A stretch of 64,000 nt of DNA, from contig OZ038322.1 of NCBI GenBank assembly GCA_964035795.1, positions 18,764,674-18,828,673 on the forward strand. The letters are read 5' to 3'. Shown piece after piece: positions 13,246-28,200 of the stretch; the first letter of the stretch is position 1, and the number at the start of each line of letters is the position of its first letter. Origin of the DNA: Pterobdella sp. o SKG-2022. Taxonomy: Eukaryota; Annelida; Clitellata; Hirudinida; Piscicolidae. A program made the position numbers and the translations under genes. Under the pieces are notes generated by a model. That model worked only from the letters and a program-made list of their open reading frames with translations. It ran no database searches and was not told the DNA's origin.

Positions 13246-16200
13246 ATGGAAACCTTCAAAAATAAAAAGCAGATGATTGAAAAAAAGAGAGCAGAATTTG
13301 ATGATAAACAGAACGCTCTGAGAATAAAGAAGATTGATGAGTTGACAAACTTGGTAAATTTTAGTAATGATGAAGAAAAACCAACAACCACATTAGATGC
13401 TGAAAAAAATTCAGATTGTCTTGCTGAAAAAGTACCATTTGCGGTGAATGTTCTCATTAATCCTTTTGAAGATATAAAAAGTAATGAAGATAATGAAAAT
13501 AAGAAAAAAAATCCAAAGTTGTTAAAATCTCGAAAAGCAAGTTATGTGAGTATTGAATCAAAACAAATCAAAGAAGATGAAATACAAAATTTTAATTCTA
13601 AGACTACTATTTCTTCAGAATCTGTCGACTTTCCAAAACCCTTTTTTTATGTAGAGAAAAATAAATCTCGAGACAGTCTTGATAACTTCAAGATTGACAA
13701 GAGAATTAATATAAAACCTAAAAGTGAAAAAAATCTACTTTCAGTAGATTATGCAAATCAGTTGAGTGATTTGAAAAAAGACAATACTTCTGGGAGAAAT
13801 TGTAATCGTTTATCTGCTGTTGCTAAGGAGTTTTTTCGAAGAAGAAGGTCTCATCAAAATTGTCTTATTAGCACTGCTAATGAAAACGGGGAGCTTGAAA
13901 AAGAAAATAAAATAACAACAAAATCAATCGACAAAACAGTAAAGAAGAATGAATCAAAAGATAAACGCAAAAAGAAGAAAAGCGGAGGTATAGAAGCGAT
14001 GTTACGGCAAAGTTGCGTAGATGTAAGAAACCTAATAGTGGGAGATAGCCATCTTTTTGGTTCTCCAAGCAATGTTCTTCCTACCCCTATGGCTCTTTTT
14101 CACAAGGGTCGAAGGCAATCCACAACTGCTCTTTTTCAGCCTGGCCCTCGTATTTCACCGCTACCTTTTGAGCACTATAACGGGGCTCCTGGATCTAGGT
14201 TTTAGATTTCTTTTATAAAAATATTTTTAATATAATATTTTATTGTTGATTGATATTAATTATACTGATCATATGGTTATATAGATTTTTATAAGAATTT
14301 TATTTCAAATTTCCCAAGAATGAACCCGGTTTTAGGGCAATTTGCTAAGCCTGGTCCTCCAATACAAACAAACACATGCTTGGCCACACCAGCAAGCATG
14401 CCAGGCTTCATCGCACCTGCAATTGTATGTGATGGAGTTCTCACCATGCCACCAACCCCAAGCGACTCTGTTCACAATCAAAACACAAACAACCTTTTTC
14501 AACAAAATATCACTCATCTTCCTCATCCTTCTTTCGGATTCCTCCTTGAGCCCAGTAATATGCATTCTCCTCGAAACTCCATTCTAGGTTCTCAGCAACT
14601 CACTGGAGTAAGTCATTCTTCAAGTTTTTACAGCCCAAATTTCACTATGAGTGATTTTCGGTATTTGAAAAAAAATGGTAAAATGAATTTGTCTTTTTTA
14701 ATTCATGAAATTTAAAAAAATAGTTTCCTAAAATGAACAAACTTAATGAGTTACTTTGTTTCGACATGTTTAAACGTGTATAGAAAAATTGCTTCACTAT
14801 TTTGATTAATTTTCTGAAAGATAATTCAAATTGAATAAATATCAAAATTTTTCGTCACTGCTCATTTTTCTTCATCAATCAAAACCTTGAAAAATTCCAA
14901 TTGGATTCTATAATGATAAAAAAGTAATGATGCATTCAAATATAAACTATTACTATCAGCTCAATATCAAGGTTAAAACTGAAGTTACTTACAAGTTTTC
15001 ACATCACTTAAATGTTAATCTAAATGTAACCTAATAATGACAACAAAATTTTGGAAGCTTTTACATCAAACTTAATAAACTCAATTTTTTCATTTAAAAT
15101 AAATTTTGTGACTTTCTAAATATAATTTACGTAATTTCAAAAAAAAATATTAATAAAATTCGAAACATAAAAACATTATTCTAACATGCATTCAGAGGAG
15201 ACGTTCAATGTTGATTACACCACGATCAAGCTTTCTTGTTTCAGTATCCAACCAACCATCCCTCGACTTCCGTGACTCAGATCTAAGCATTAACTACCCT
15301 GATTGTTATGGTAATTTTGTAAGAATTTTTCTGTTTTACCATATTTTAAATGGAAAATTGAGTTATATGTTTTTGAATTGAGTTATATTCAATTTGAATT
15401 TTTTTAAATATAGCTTTATTTTGCTTTAAAAAAAAATGTACTTCTATATTATATAATGTTTTTGATCTTGGAGAGAAAACGTTATAAAATATTTGCGGAA
15501 ATAAATAATATGGTATAGTAAATTGTTATTTTCTCTTTAAAAGGATTTTTTTTTAGAATAGTTTTTGTTTTACACGTTCATCGTAGCTTTTTTAAATGAA
15601 AAACCAAAATGAACTATACAACCTCTATTTTTAACTCAATGCCTGACTTAATTTTGTTATTAAAACACCAATTAAAAACGTTAAGTCTTCACTTCAAACT
15701 TAATGTTGGTTTCAATTACCCAAAGAATTTGAAGCAAGCAGCATCATCATTTTTTGCCAATATTTTTTGTAATTCCACCAACTCTTGTCTGTTTTTTGAC
15801 ATTTAACAGAGTATTTCGAGAGGTTTTTGATTGTTGCAGCATTATGCGGACCGTGTTGATATGGTTTTTGCAGAGTCTATTTTCCAATCTTTTTGCATCG
15901 TTGATTTTTGATTTTCTCTGAATGATGTTTCAGAGATAGCTTTTTGTCATTTAATCTATTGGAAAATTTAATGAGATCTGGGTTCTATTTTGGTTAACAC
16001 ATACAACTGGCTGGCCATATATCATTATTTTTGATCAATTTATCTATTCGATTTGGTCTTTGAAATTCCATTGGTGCTTCTGAAATGTTCGGTGATCCGA
16101 TAGCTCATAATTTGTGGCTTTTACCAACTAAAACGTTTTTTAGCTAATGATTCATTCATGTCTATCACTATAATTTATTTCCGTGTTTTTTAGCATTTTT

Positions 16201-19200
16201 AATGAAAAAATGAAAAAATAAGCCTTCTAAGCAACATTTATGCTTCAAAACGACCTTGAAATATGCATGCAGCATTTGAATGAGGCACCTTGTCCCAACA
16301 GATTTCAACAGCCAAAATTTCATCAGAGTTATCTAAAAAATAATTATTAAGATGAATCTTTTTATTTCATTTTGTTTTTTTCTTCAACCGACGGTGTGAT
16401 GTTAGAGCGCGTCAAACTTAATTACAGGTTCTTTTACAGTAGACTCCAGTAAGATTTATCGAAAAACAGATTTTCTGGTATGATCGTCATTTGTCTTGGT
16501 AGTTGATCGTAATTGACAATACCGAAGAAAATTACTTGTGCTAGAACGGCTAATTTTAAATTTTACTAATTCCAAATTGGATGAAAATTTGGCAAAAATC
16601 AGTTTTAAATAATTGAGATTACTTATTTTCCAAGTAAAGTAAAATCCGACAATTCTTTTGATGATTGGGCATGAAATATTTTTTGCTTTCCTCAGTTACT
16701 AAGACATATGTTGCAGTATAAAACAATAGAGATATTGACTGGCTGTTTTTTATTAAACGTTTTTACAAATTTAAGATTTATACTATTTATATTCTTTTTC
16801 AATAAGACCTCATGGTTTTCAAACTTGGTTGTGAAGCTCATCATTTTGAGTCATGTTTTGTCATTAATGCTATTAGAAGTTTTTCTTCATTGTTCTTTTA
16901 TAGGTATTGTTTTCAATGATTCTTTTCAGAAATAAAATTGTCAAGCAGATCAAATGGCATCTTCAAGAGCCTTGTTTTGGGATGTTTTATGACTAACGGA
17001 AATTATAATTGAAAATATGTGCTATATTAAATAAAAAAGATGAAATTTATTCCTATACTGCACTATAATTTATAAGTAAAAACATATATATTACAATTAG
17101 CGTGGAAAGTTTTCTAGACACGTCTTCTCTCGGAGATTCTTCTTTTGCTTTGTTTTATCTACTAGCTTTGAATTAATGTATTTCATTGAGTTATACTCAG
17201 ATGAAACGGGGTTTTACAGGTATATTGTATGTTCATTTAATAATTTGAGTTTAATATGCTTTTTTCAATTATATTGAATAAAAGGGTTTTTTAAAAAATA
17301 TTTCCCATAATTTGATGAAATTTTCTGAAATTCAATTGAAACAAGATCTAAAATTATTAATTACTAAACTTCATTGTGTACACCTTTTCTCTTTTATGTT
17401 CAAAAAGCTTTCAAATTTATAGAAATTATTTATATTCATATGAAAAAAATGCTTTCAATTTTGGTATGCTCGACTTCATTGCTAAGTTTTGATTAGTTTA
17501 CTCCCGATAATGCTGAACTTATTAAAAATGAGAATATGTTTTTGAGTAAATGCATTTATCACACTTTAAGAACATTATTCGCTGAAGCTTCATACGATTT
17601 TTCACATAGAGTATTTTCATTAAATCAAATTGTATTATTCTTGGTTTTAAGGATTTATGGTGTATAAATTGCAGTTTAACTTTTTAAGCCCTTTAATTAG
17701 CAATTTCAACTTCAAGAAACCGCTTTTTATTTATTATTTATAATCCATGAAAGAATCATTCAATTTTATCAAATTTGATCAATTTTAAAGCTCATTTTTC
17801 AAATCCAGAAATTTCAAATTTTTTAGCTTCAAAACCCTTTTTTAAAATATTGATATAAATTAATTTTTGAAGCTTTAGCTTGGTGTAAAAATTTTCTAAA
17901 GAAAAAAACATTCAATTGATGAATTCAAAAATATTTGGATTTTTTAAACTGCGCCTTGAAATTAAATACCTCATTCTTGAAATTTTTATTAAATGTCTAT
18001 AATGTATAAATTTATATAAAAAACATCATGGTTTTTGATATAAATATTATTATAGATATAATGATAATGAATACATGAAGTTTTTTTAAGGTATTCTGGA
18101 GCTTTTCAAGTTTAATTGAGAATTTTTATTGAATGATTAGTCATGAAAATTTTATAAGCTTTAAGCTTTTACGTTAAGCTGAAAGTTTCCAACATAAATC
18201 TGGAGAGTTTATAAAAGCGACATTCCTTTAAAAAATTAATGAGAAATTATACAAATACCATTTGAAAAAGCTGAGTATCTATTTAATACATCGAATTGGT
18301 TCAAAAACTATAGGAACTATAACTGTAAAATATTACATTCATTATGTGACTGTGCTAACTACATTAATCTTATTTATTTAATATAAAATACTTTGTTTGT
18401 AATAAAGATGGAAGAGATGAAAGATCTATGAGTACGCTCAAAACTGCTTATGTAAAAGTAATACTTTTCACTTAAATACCACGCTCACATTACTATAAGC
18501 CTTTTGAAACAATTTTAAAACAAAGCTCATAAAATACTTTTCTATCGAATCTGTAATCCTACTTAAAAAGTATGAAATACTCATTAGTCTAATGGCACAG
18601 ACCCTCAGTATCAGTGAGTGAAACGTAAGTCCCATTTTTGCTTTTATTGTGATTCTATCGATACCTGATTGCAAGGGGATTGAAAGCGTGAGTTTTATTT
18701 TTATGTCAAACCCTTGGTGGCATTAAAACAATAAAATCTTCGCTCAAGTTTTGTGGTTCTTCTGTTCAAGCATTAAAAAGAATTCAGTGAATTTAGTGTT
18801 TAGTGGTGGTATTGAGATTTTTTAGTGTGTAGAACCAAGGGGGGTTGTCTATATTTAAAATTCCAATAAATTTGTATTACTGTGGAGGCAATTTAAATAG
18901 TTTTTGTCCTCAAAGCTTCCTATTTCGATCAAAAGTTTTATCATATATATATACATCTCATTAATATAAAAATTATTCATAACTTTACCAACATTTTTTT
19001 TGTTTTAGCCTATTTTTTATTAAAAAGTTTGAGAAAATATTGCTTTGCAATCAAGAAAGTGTAATACTGAGAATAAGTGGAGCTAGAATGAGGGTGCATA
19101 AAAAATGATGATTGACAAATAACTTACCTACTTAATGCTGTCAGTTTCGAGTATCTAATGGTTTATCGATAGAGTTTGTAAAATCTACTACTGGAATCCA

Positions 19201-22200
19201 AAGTTTACAATTTATGATGAATTTATATTCTAATTTCAAGCAGTTAAGTCTTTGTTCAATAAGCATTTTATTCATATTTTCCATTTTTCACGTTTTTTTT
19301 GCACAACAAAAAACAAAAAAATTTATTTAATTTAGAAAATATCTTCTCAATTTTCGGAGTTTAGAATTTTTTTTGTTTTCATGTATTGGCAAAAGCACAT
19401 TTTAATATTTTTTAGACATTGGAAATATTAATCTACTCAGCGGATGCAGAACAACTTCTGAGAAAAATTTAAATCGATTTTTGCTCATCATTTCACTTAA
19501 AGAAATTTTTTTCTAAACAAAATTGTTATATATTTGTTACTTTTCACGAACTATAAATGAATTTTTGCAAAATCTTAAGCTTATACTTGACACATTTTGC
19601 ATCATAAAATTTTAAATAAAAACGTTCTACACTTTAAATTTATTTTTAGAAATACATTTAAGCTTCAAACTATTAATTTTTGTCCATTTAGAATCAATAT
19701 GAGTTATAAGTGGATAGGATTTTATTTCGACTTAAATGGCCTCAATCTTCTACCTGTGCCAAGCATTTCCATGTTTAAAACTTTTTTTTTAACTCATTCT
19801 TCAAGACACAACTACGTTTAAAGTTTCTTTTTATTTGTTTTAAATAAATTATTTTAATTTAAAATAATGTTTAGTTTTCCGAAAGTGAAAAGATTTAAAG
19901 GTATTTCGGAATTTTCAACTTTTTTGAAAGTTTTTTAAATTTGATTATGAGAACTTATGTGGAAATAAATTTCGTTTTTTTTTGTTGAATTCCGCGTAAC
20001 TAAATTAAAATGAATTCCGAATGAAAATTATCTCAGCAGTATAATTATCTAAAATTAGCTTTTAAATATTTTGTAAACTTTCTCAAAATTAAACTTAAAC
20101 ACATGTAAAGCACATGGAAAAGTTTGTAAAATCGAAATAAATTGTTAAATATTTATTGAAACTGCAAAAGAATATGCCTTTATGAAAAATTATTAGGGAA
20201 TTTTGTTGGAAAGTATGAAGCGAAGTTTTTAATCAAAAATCTCCAAATTATTTTTAAAACTTATTTTTCCTAACATTTATAGAAAATAAAGAAAAAAATT
20301 TTAGCTGTTGTTAAAAATTTTTAGTTTAAGTTTTTTGTTCGAAAGTTATAAACCAAATTTATTTTTTTAGTTTTTGTCTTGGGTTTTTTTTCACATACAA
20401 TTATGCTATTGTTTGAAAAAAGACCATTGTAATTTTCATATTTCAATTTTGAAGACATGTCTTTTTAATTCAAAACATTTTTCGTTCAAATCAAAATATA
20501 AAAATGTTTTTTAACTCATTCACGCTCAACTTTGTTTTGTTGATATTATTCCTTGATTTATACGTGTGAGTGGTTTAATGAAAATTTTCCATAAAAAACA
20601 CTTATCTAAAATTTTTGCTTTAAATTCCGAATTAATAAAAAACCTATGATTCTAAAGTATTTTACAATTTTCCAAGGTGAAGCTGAAGAGTTGAGTCTTA
20701 TTTATTTGAGATTGGAAAGAATTCCTGTGAAGGATTTTGCAGCGGAAATCAGGGCTCATTTGGACGTTGAGCATTTTCTTAATCAGGTTTTCATACTTTT
20801 ATTCAACATAATTCGCACCATAAGGTTGATTTTCTTGTCTTTCGAAGCACTACTTAGGAAGTTTTTCAGTGGAGTTTTTAACAGGGTGCAAGCCTGGTGT
20901 TTTAAGACGTCGTATTTATCGTTTCTGAAATAATTGAATTCCATCGAGAAATGCTCCAAAAAGTTTCTGTATCATTTCTTATGTTTTTTATTTCTTAAAA
21001 ATACTTTCTTATTAAACCTGTTTCACAATTTTTTAAAACAAAACCAAAGAAATTGAAAGACGGAAATTGCTCAAAAGTGATAATTAAATTTAAAATGAGT
21101 TTTCCACTAAATCTGACACCAAACTAGAATTATAAGTAAAACTCGAAGATTCTGTAAACCGTTATGATAGATCAATTGATAAAAAATAAAAAACATATTT
21201 TTAAAGCATGAAGACAAAAAAAAACAAGTTCGAATCAGACTTTTGCCTACATGTTTAGCACGATATAAAAATTTGCACTAGCATTTAAATAATCAAGGGT
21301 TTTTGAAATTTTATTTATGAATAAATCAAAAAAAAAGCTTCCATGAAAAAAGTTTGAAAATCTTACGGGTCTCAAATTTAGTCCATTATTGTGGGAAAGT
21401 ACTCATAAAACCCGAGATTGAAACCTGTTGAAAAAATTTTTTTGTTCTTTTGATTAGAATTGCAAGCTGAATCATAACAATATTGAAAATGTCAGTTTTT
21501 CTCAATTTAAAAACATATTCCGATGGAAATCATAATGAATGAATAAATAAAACTAAGTAGTTGTCAGATTGTTTCAAGAACATTAGATTGTAATGTGTGT
21601 TGTAATTGAAAAAAGAAATAAACGTATAACAACCTTCTGCTTGGATTTCAAATGTAATGAAAGTAAATTTTGAAAATAGCTCATCAAACTTTCATTTGTT
21701 CTGCCATGCACATAACAATCAAAAATACGTTAAAAATTTTTTTTAGTTTGTGTTTTTGAAGAATTTTTTATTTCCGTGAAATATTTCAAAATAATTGCGT
21801 TCATTGGCAATACAATTCAAATTTAAAATTATTTTTTTTGTTAATATTTTTCATAATGTTTCGATATTTCCTCAATAAACAACTTATATACTTTAATTCG
21901 AAGGCCCAGCTGATGTTGGACTTGGACGGATCTGATATGGATGGCATTTTGGACAGTATGCTAAAGCATCTGTTAGAGGAAGAAGTGAGTGTTTCAGCCT
22001 ACATTGAAGCCAAAAAAGCTCTTTTCACTAGAGATGCTGGTGAGATGGTTCAGTTACTGAATTCAATGAACTTAGTTTGTGAATAAAATTAAGTTAATTA
22101 ATGAATAAAATGAATATTATTTAATTAAAAATCAATTCAGTTGAAATTAATACGAAATAGTTAGAAGCATTTTTCTTAAAGAACGTTTTTTTCAAAAGTT

Positions 22201-25200
22201 TTTTAATAATTTAATACGCAAATCAAAAAAGGTATTATGAAAGAATCAAAACATAAACCAAAATTTAAAAATAAACAATGATTGAATAATGTTAAACAGA
22301 ATTTTTTTCAATTAATAAAAATGAGACTAGAATTTTGAAAATAGACAACATTTAAAAAAGGGATGCGAGTAGAAAAGAGAAGAGGAAACAGAGTAAGCAA
22401 TTGAAGGCAATTGAGTGGTAAAAAAAGAAACTAAAACAATAAGCAGAGAAAATTTAGAATGGAATAAAACTGAAGAATTAAAAAAAGTGAATCAATTGGT
22501 ATTATTCGGAAACAGAAAAAAAAATAAATCAAACAAAGAAAATAATCTTACAACAAAAAGGGCGTGTGTCAGAAACGACTAAAAAGCCAAATGTATTGTT
22601 ATGTTGTTTTAACACGTTCACAACACACATTTCATCATTTTTTTGTTCAAATTCAGTTTGAAAAGTTGAATTTAAAGTTTTCTAATTTATTATACTAAAA
22701 GAAACTATTTATTTTTTACTCTGTATATATGGGGGTTTAGAACGATTTCTTTATTATGAATATAACCATAAAGTTTATAAAAACGTAAATGGTATCTGAA
22801 GATGATATTGTTGTGAATCGAAATGCTCAGAATTTCAATAGGCAACATTTGCTTCTAATTTTTCAATTCTTTGCAGGTGACTAATCCAATTCTCAATTGT
22901 ATTATATGAATAATTATGGGAATAAATTCAATAATATTATAGCTTGTTGTAAAATCGTAAAGTGAAAATAATTTGAAAAGCCGCAGTAATTAAAATTTTT
23001 TTCAAACTTTTTAGAAGCTCTGAATAGACAAAATTTGTTTTTTTTTTATTTCAAAGCAAACACAAAGCTACGCTTGTTTCAATAGGAAGTGTAAAATTTA
23101 ATATGAAACTGTATTTTATTACTTGGGAACATCAGTTCAAGCAGTTTTCTATTATTTCCTTAAATTTCATAAAAAGGTTTTTATTAGTTTCAAAAAAAAT
23201 TTTAAGCTCGAGCCCATTTTTCAAAAAAATGTTAGTTTTTAAAGTTTTTTTTCAGTTTGGCAAGTTTGTAAAACTTGAAAGGTTTCAAGGCTAACAAAAC
23301 TATAAAATAAAAAAATCATTTTATGGTTGCCAAGTCATCTTATCTCAAAGTTACCACTCCATAAACAGCTGCTTTCAAAATGGCTATTATAGTTCTGTAG
23401 CACACATTTCATTGCTCGCTCTAGTTACCTGTCATTCGAAGCTTTTGTTCAGTTTACCATAACGTACACTTAATATTTCGAATATAACTGAAACGTTTGG
23501 GCAAATCATTACGATAATGTTTTTCATTCAACAAATTTATGTGTAGCTCAGAGCTGTACTCTAGTGGCTCTAAACATTCATCCAAAACCCCTACTTATGA
23601 TTCATGTTTTGTAGCGTTTCACATTTATTAAAGTTTTCTCTAGTTTTTTGTTCATCGTTTTTTTACCAAATAAATCTAATACTTTCAAAAGTTCATTCAA
23701 CTTTCTTCTAATTTCCTTCAATGCAGGTTCAGTTTTTTCACTCAGCACTGCACAAAAAGGATATCGAATATGAAAATTTTTAAAAAATTTATTTTTTAAT
23801 TCCCATAATGACTGTAAATTTAGAATTAAGTTTTTATAGTTAAAAAAAATCTTTTATCATAGATGCATTTTATGGGGTTAAAAAAAACTTTTCAGTTGAA
23901 TCTTGATTCTATATTGGAATAATTTTAGAAAATTTATTCTTAAAAAGCAGTCTGTACGAATAATAACAGTGTTTTCGTGAAACTCTCAACGTTTTCCATG
24001 TAAGTTAAAAATGCCTTAAAAGAAGCCTTGCAAAAATTTTTGTTTTTTAGATGAAATATTTTTAAAAACATAGTTTTTATAATACTTTTGAGGATAAGCT
24101 TAGGATCTGCATAAATAGCTTCGCTGTACTTGAAAATGTTACATTTGAAGCGAAAAGCTTGGTACATTATTAGGTTTAATAAAGAATATGTTTGTTTTTG
24201 CACTACTGTGATTAAAAATAAAGTTGTATTGCAATTGATTGAGAAATATATTTTTTCAATTTTTCGAACATAATTTATTGTTTTTTTAATATATATAAAG
24301 TAGACGTATTAGAAAATAGTAAGAAAAAGCACTCCAACAACCCCAATAACGTCAAGTAGTGAATTTTTTCTACCTTTGGAACTTAAAGCAGTTTTCTGAT
24401 ATTATGTCGGAATGAGTTTTTTCAAAACTTTTTACATATTTGGTTTTCCATGAAACCTAAGTATCTCGTTATTGAAATTTTTAATAGTGATTTTCAGTTC
24501 AATATTAAAATTCTACTTTGAGAATTTTTTAATTCTCCATAGATATTTATTAAATTCAAATTTAAGCATAAAGGCATGAATCCATCATTGTAATAGCTTA
24601 AAAATAATTAAAACTTGACTATTTCAAATTAAAAATAAAATGTTCATGAAATCTTCATTCTGTTTTCAATGTTCTAAAAAAATAAATCAAAATTCAAAAC
24701 TTATCGTCATAAAAAGTATAATTCCCAATAAAATGGTATACACATATTAAAGCAAAAACCGTTTCAGTGCTTAAACTTTTTGTATATTACTGTATATACA
24801 CCTTAATAATCCCAACAGCCCATCAACTTGCCAAAACCATCCAGTGCACATGTTCAACTTATGCGGGGAGTTACGATTACGACCCGTCATGGGTCTGCGT
24901 TTTGTGAGTTTCCATCATTTATTCTATCATAACTTTGCTATATTCACTCATTAAGATTTTATGCTCGTGTTTTCTTATCTTATGAGTGCTTTTATCAAAA
25001 AACTATGTTTCGGGTTTCTTCAAAAACACCTCTTCCCCGCAGCATCAAGAAATTGAATTAATGTATTTTTTTGTAACTTCAAGATCTTTTTCCATATTAA
25101 TTTTCAAATAAATCTTAATTATGTCATGTTAGTTGGAAGTTACCAAAAAAAACTTTACAAATCAAAAAATTTTTTAAACACTATTTTTATAGAGCTTTCA

Positions 25201-28200
25201 GAGTGCTGTTATTAAAAAAAATTTTTTAACTCAAATTTCAAGCATAAACTCTTAATTGAAAAAAAAGCATTTAAATCCTCAATACAGATGCACGGTACCC
25301 TCAGTCCAAAAAAGACACGTGGCCATAGCAAGGTTGAAACAGCCTACAAGCATGGGGAAAACATGTTCTGAAGTTTTGTTTGTGATTCTTGTAGTCACTT
25401 CTACCAAAGAAGTGAGTTAAATTATTATTATGAGTTTCTTTAGCGTGTAGTCTGAAAATTAGCTTTTTGCAGCAGCTTTTAAATAAGATATATATAACTT
25501 ATTATATTAATAACGTAAAAATATTTTTTATCTTTTTTGCAAAGATTTATTTTAACATAGTTCTTGGTAACAAGTCTACACGGCAACCCACAATTAGTCA
25601 GGCCTATGTAATATTTATTGTCGAAAAAAAACTTTAAACATATGTTTTTTGCTTATTCGAAAGTTGTCAAGATTTCATCAAATGAATTCAAAACAACAAT
25701 CAAATTTTTTTTATAATTCAACATTCAAAACGAATACTTTTAAAATACAGTAAGAATTTTTTTTTGAAAATCTCATATTTTTTTCGCTTCCTATATTCAA
25801 GAGAAAACTTGCGATATTAATGTATGTAATTGATAAAGTGTGAGTGATGAATGTTATGTGAGAAATTGAATGTACTCACTCAAAACTATAAATAAATACT
25901 TATTAAATTATTTCTTAATAAAAATAAATTATCATCTTTTAGAAAGAGATTTTTTTATCAATTCAAACCAGAAAGGAACAAAAACAGCTCTAGAGACAGG
26001 AAGAACATTCTCAACGTTGTTTGCAGACTTCGGCTTGCGTATGAGGTTGTTGGTGGCAAGAGATGAGCAAGAGTTCAAACAGCTCATGTGGGAGCACATG
26101 AAAGACTTGGCTGAAGAACAACAATGTATAGGACAAGTAGGTTTTCTTAATGAGTAGGAATATTATTATAAATATATTTCAAGAAGTAATACTAATAATT
26201 CTAATACTATTTCTAACTTGAATAACATTAAAAATAAAAATATTAATATAAGTATCAACCATACTGAAGTCATTTTGAAATACATACAATTTTTGATGTT
26301 TTTTCATCTTGGTTGAATATATTTAACTTTTTTCAAGTGATTCAAACTTTGAATGAACATTTTTCATTTAATGAATCCTGTTTTTTTCTTACTTGAAGCT
26401 TGCCAACAACTCTTTCAAATATATTTTTAGAGCTTGTGCCAAAACAAAAATTTATAGTTAGGCATTTTTTGGTAGTTTCAAAATGAAAACATTTCCAAAC
26501 AGGGACAAAACAAAAGACCCTCGAAAGATTCTAATGGTGAAAAATCCAGAAATTCCAAAAAGGTGTAAATTTAAGTTTACTTTTCTAAATAATTTTTTAA
26601 ATCAATTGGATGAATCTTTTCAATGTTTTTATTTGCGCTTTTTTTGAAGATAAGTATGAAACTTGTATAAAAAGCAATATATTCATTGTCCAACAAACGA
26701 ATATCAGCTTGAAAATCTAAATTGTATATAAAGCCCGGGATTTTGCTTGATCCGTTCCTTGATGAATACACGACATCACAGCATTCAGTGTTTTTATTTC
26801 GCTGAAAATTATTTAAGAAAGTCTTAGGGAACTTCAAAATAATCAATTTTATGCTGGTTGTAAAAAATTTTATCTGAGATATTGCTACAAGACTGTTCTG
26901 AGTCAAGTGGTTTGACTCGTACTTTATCTTATGATATTTCGGCACGTTTCTTTAATGTTAACTATTTGTTTTAATATCAAAAAATGGTAGGGTAAATAAT
27001 ATTGCTTTATAAAGTTTTAAATATACGCTTTTATTTGTACTTGTTGAAAAATTATATTTAATAAGTTTTATGTTTTGTTCATGTCTCTTGATTAGCTTAC
27101 CAAGAATAAGACAGATATAAACACTTACTTAAAGAGAACCTATAATTTTTGATTATTTAAATCATGTTGCTAAGCATACAAAGTGAACTGTCTAGTTACT
27201 GTGAGTCACTTGATAAATCCTCCTGTTTTTATCAAAATACCTAGTTATGCTATTGAATAAATAAGAAAATTCATTATATTCTTTGATTCTTCTTTATAAA
27301 ATATTTAACTTCTGATACATATAGTTTGTAAAAAAAATCTTGACAACAAAATTGAACTTAATAAGTTCCATTGAATAGCAGTAATACATGGAATAAATTT
27401 CCATGAAAATTTTTTTTGCTCAAATTAATATGCATATATGTCATTTGAATTGTCTTTGGTTAGTAAAATGATAAGCTATAAATCACCCCAGAGATAATCA
27501 GGTTCAAAATTATGTTTTCATAAAAAGCATTTTCTTGACAAATAGTTTTTAATTATAACATAGATAGATAGATAGATAGATAGATTCTTCTTCTTCAGCT
27601 GCATTCATCCACCTTCAGACAGGTGCAGAAAGGGTATGTGTTGCTGTTTTTTGACATTTCTTTTTATGATTCGGCATTCCTTGTTTTTTGAATTTATTAC
27701 CACAGAATTGACAAATTATTGTTGCTTGAAAGTCAGTGGTGTGTGATAGTCTGATGTGATTCGCTAAACCAGTCTTGTTAAGGCAGACCTTGTTGCAATG
27801 AAGACATTTCAGATCTGTTATAGTTTCTGAGTTTTCTTTCTTGCGGTCCTTTTTGTCCTTTTCTTTATCTTCTTTGAACTGGTTTAACGCATTCAACTTA
27901 ACGTTGACCTCTTTTCGCCATTGGATTCTGTTTAGAACTTTAGTTCTTCATGATGAAACCATATTTAGGCTTTTTAGGTCAGCATTCATAAGATCGTGCC
28001 ATCTTTGACGTTGTTTTCCATGAGGTCTTTTACCTTCTTCGAATTTAGTGACTAATAATTGTTTTGGAAGACGTGTATTTTCCATTCTCTCGATATGGCC
28101 AAGCCATCTAAGTCGTCTACGCTGGAGTATTGTTTCAACGCGTTCGATGTTTGCACGTTTTCTTAGGTCAGTATTTCTTAATTTGTCGAAAAGCGACAGA

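Noticed and set aside
13854..14587. Several overlapping ORFs on both strands opposite SLC4A11 exons 1 and 2
   Set aside because: Shadows of the coding frame; Phe/Leu/Ser-rich complements of Lys- and Glu-rich codons.
15600..17000. Possible transposase in SLC4A11 intron 3 on the minus strand
   Set aside because: Short peptide stretches can be read, but none matches a transposase motif that I can name; left as an anonymous patch.
22040..22086. Continuation of SLC4A11 exon 5 to a stop at 22086, which would end the protein early
   Set aside because: The GTGAGA donor at 22040 in phase 1 joins exactly to the phase-1 exon at 24819, and the chain then continues through the whole SLC4 domain.
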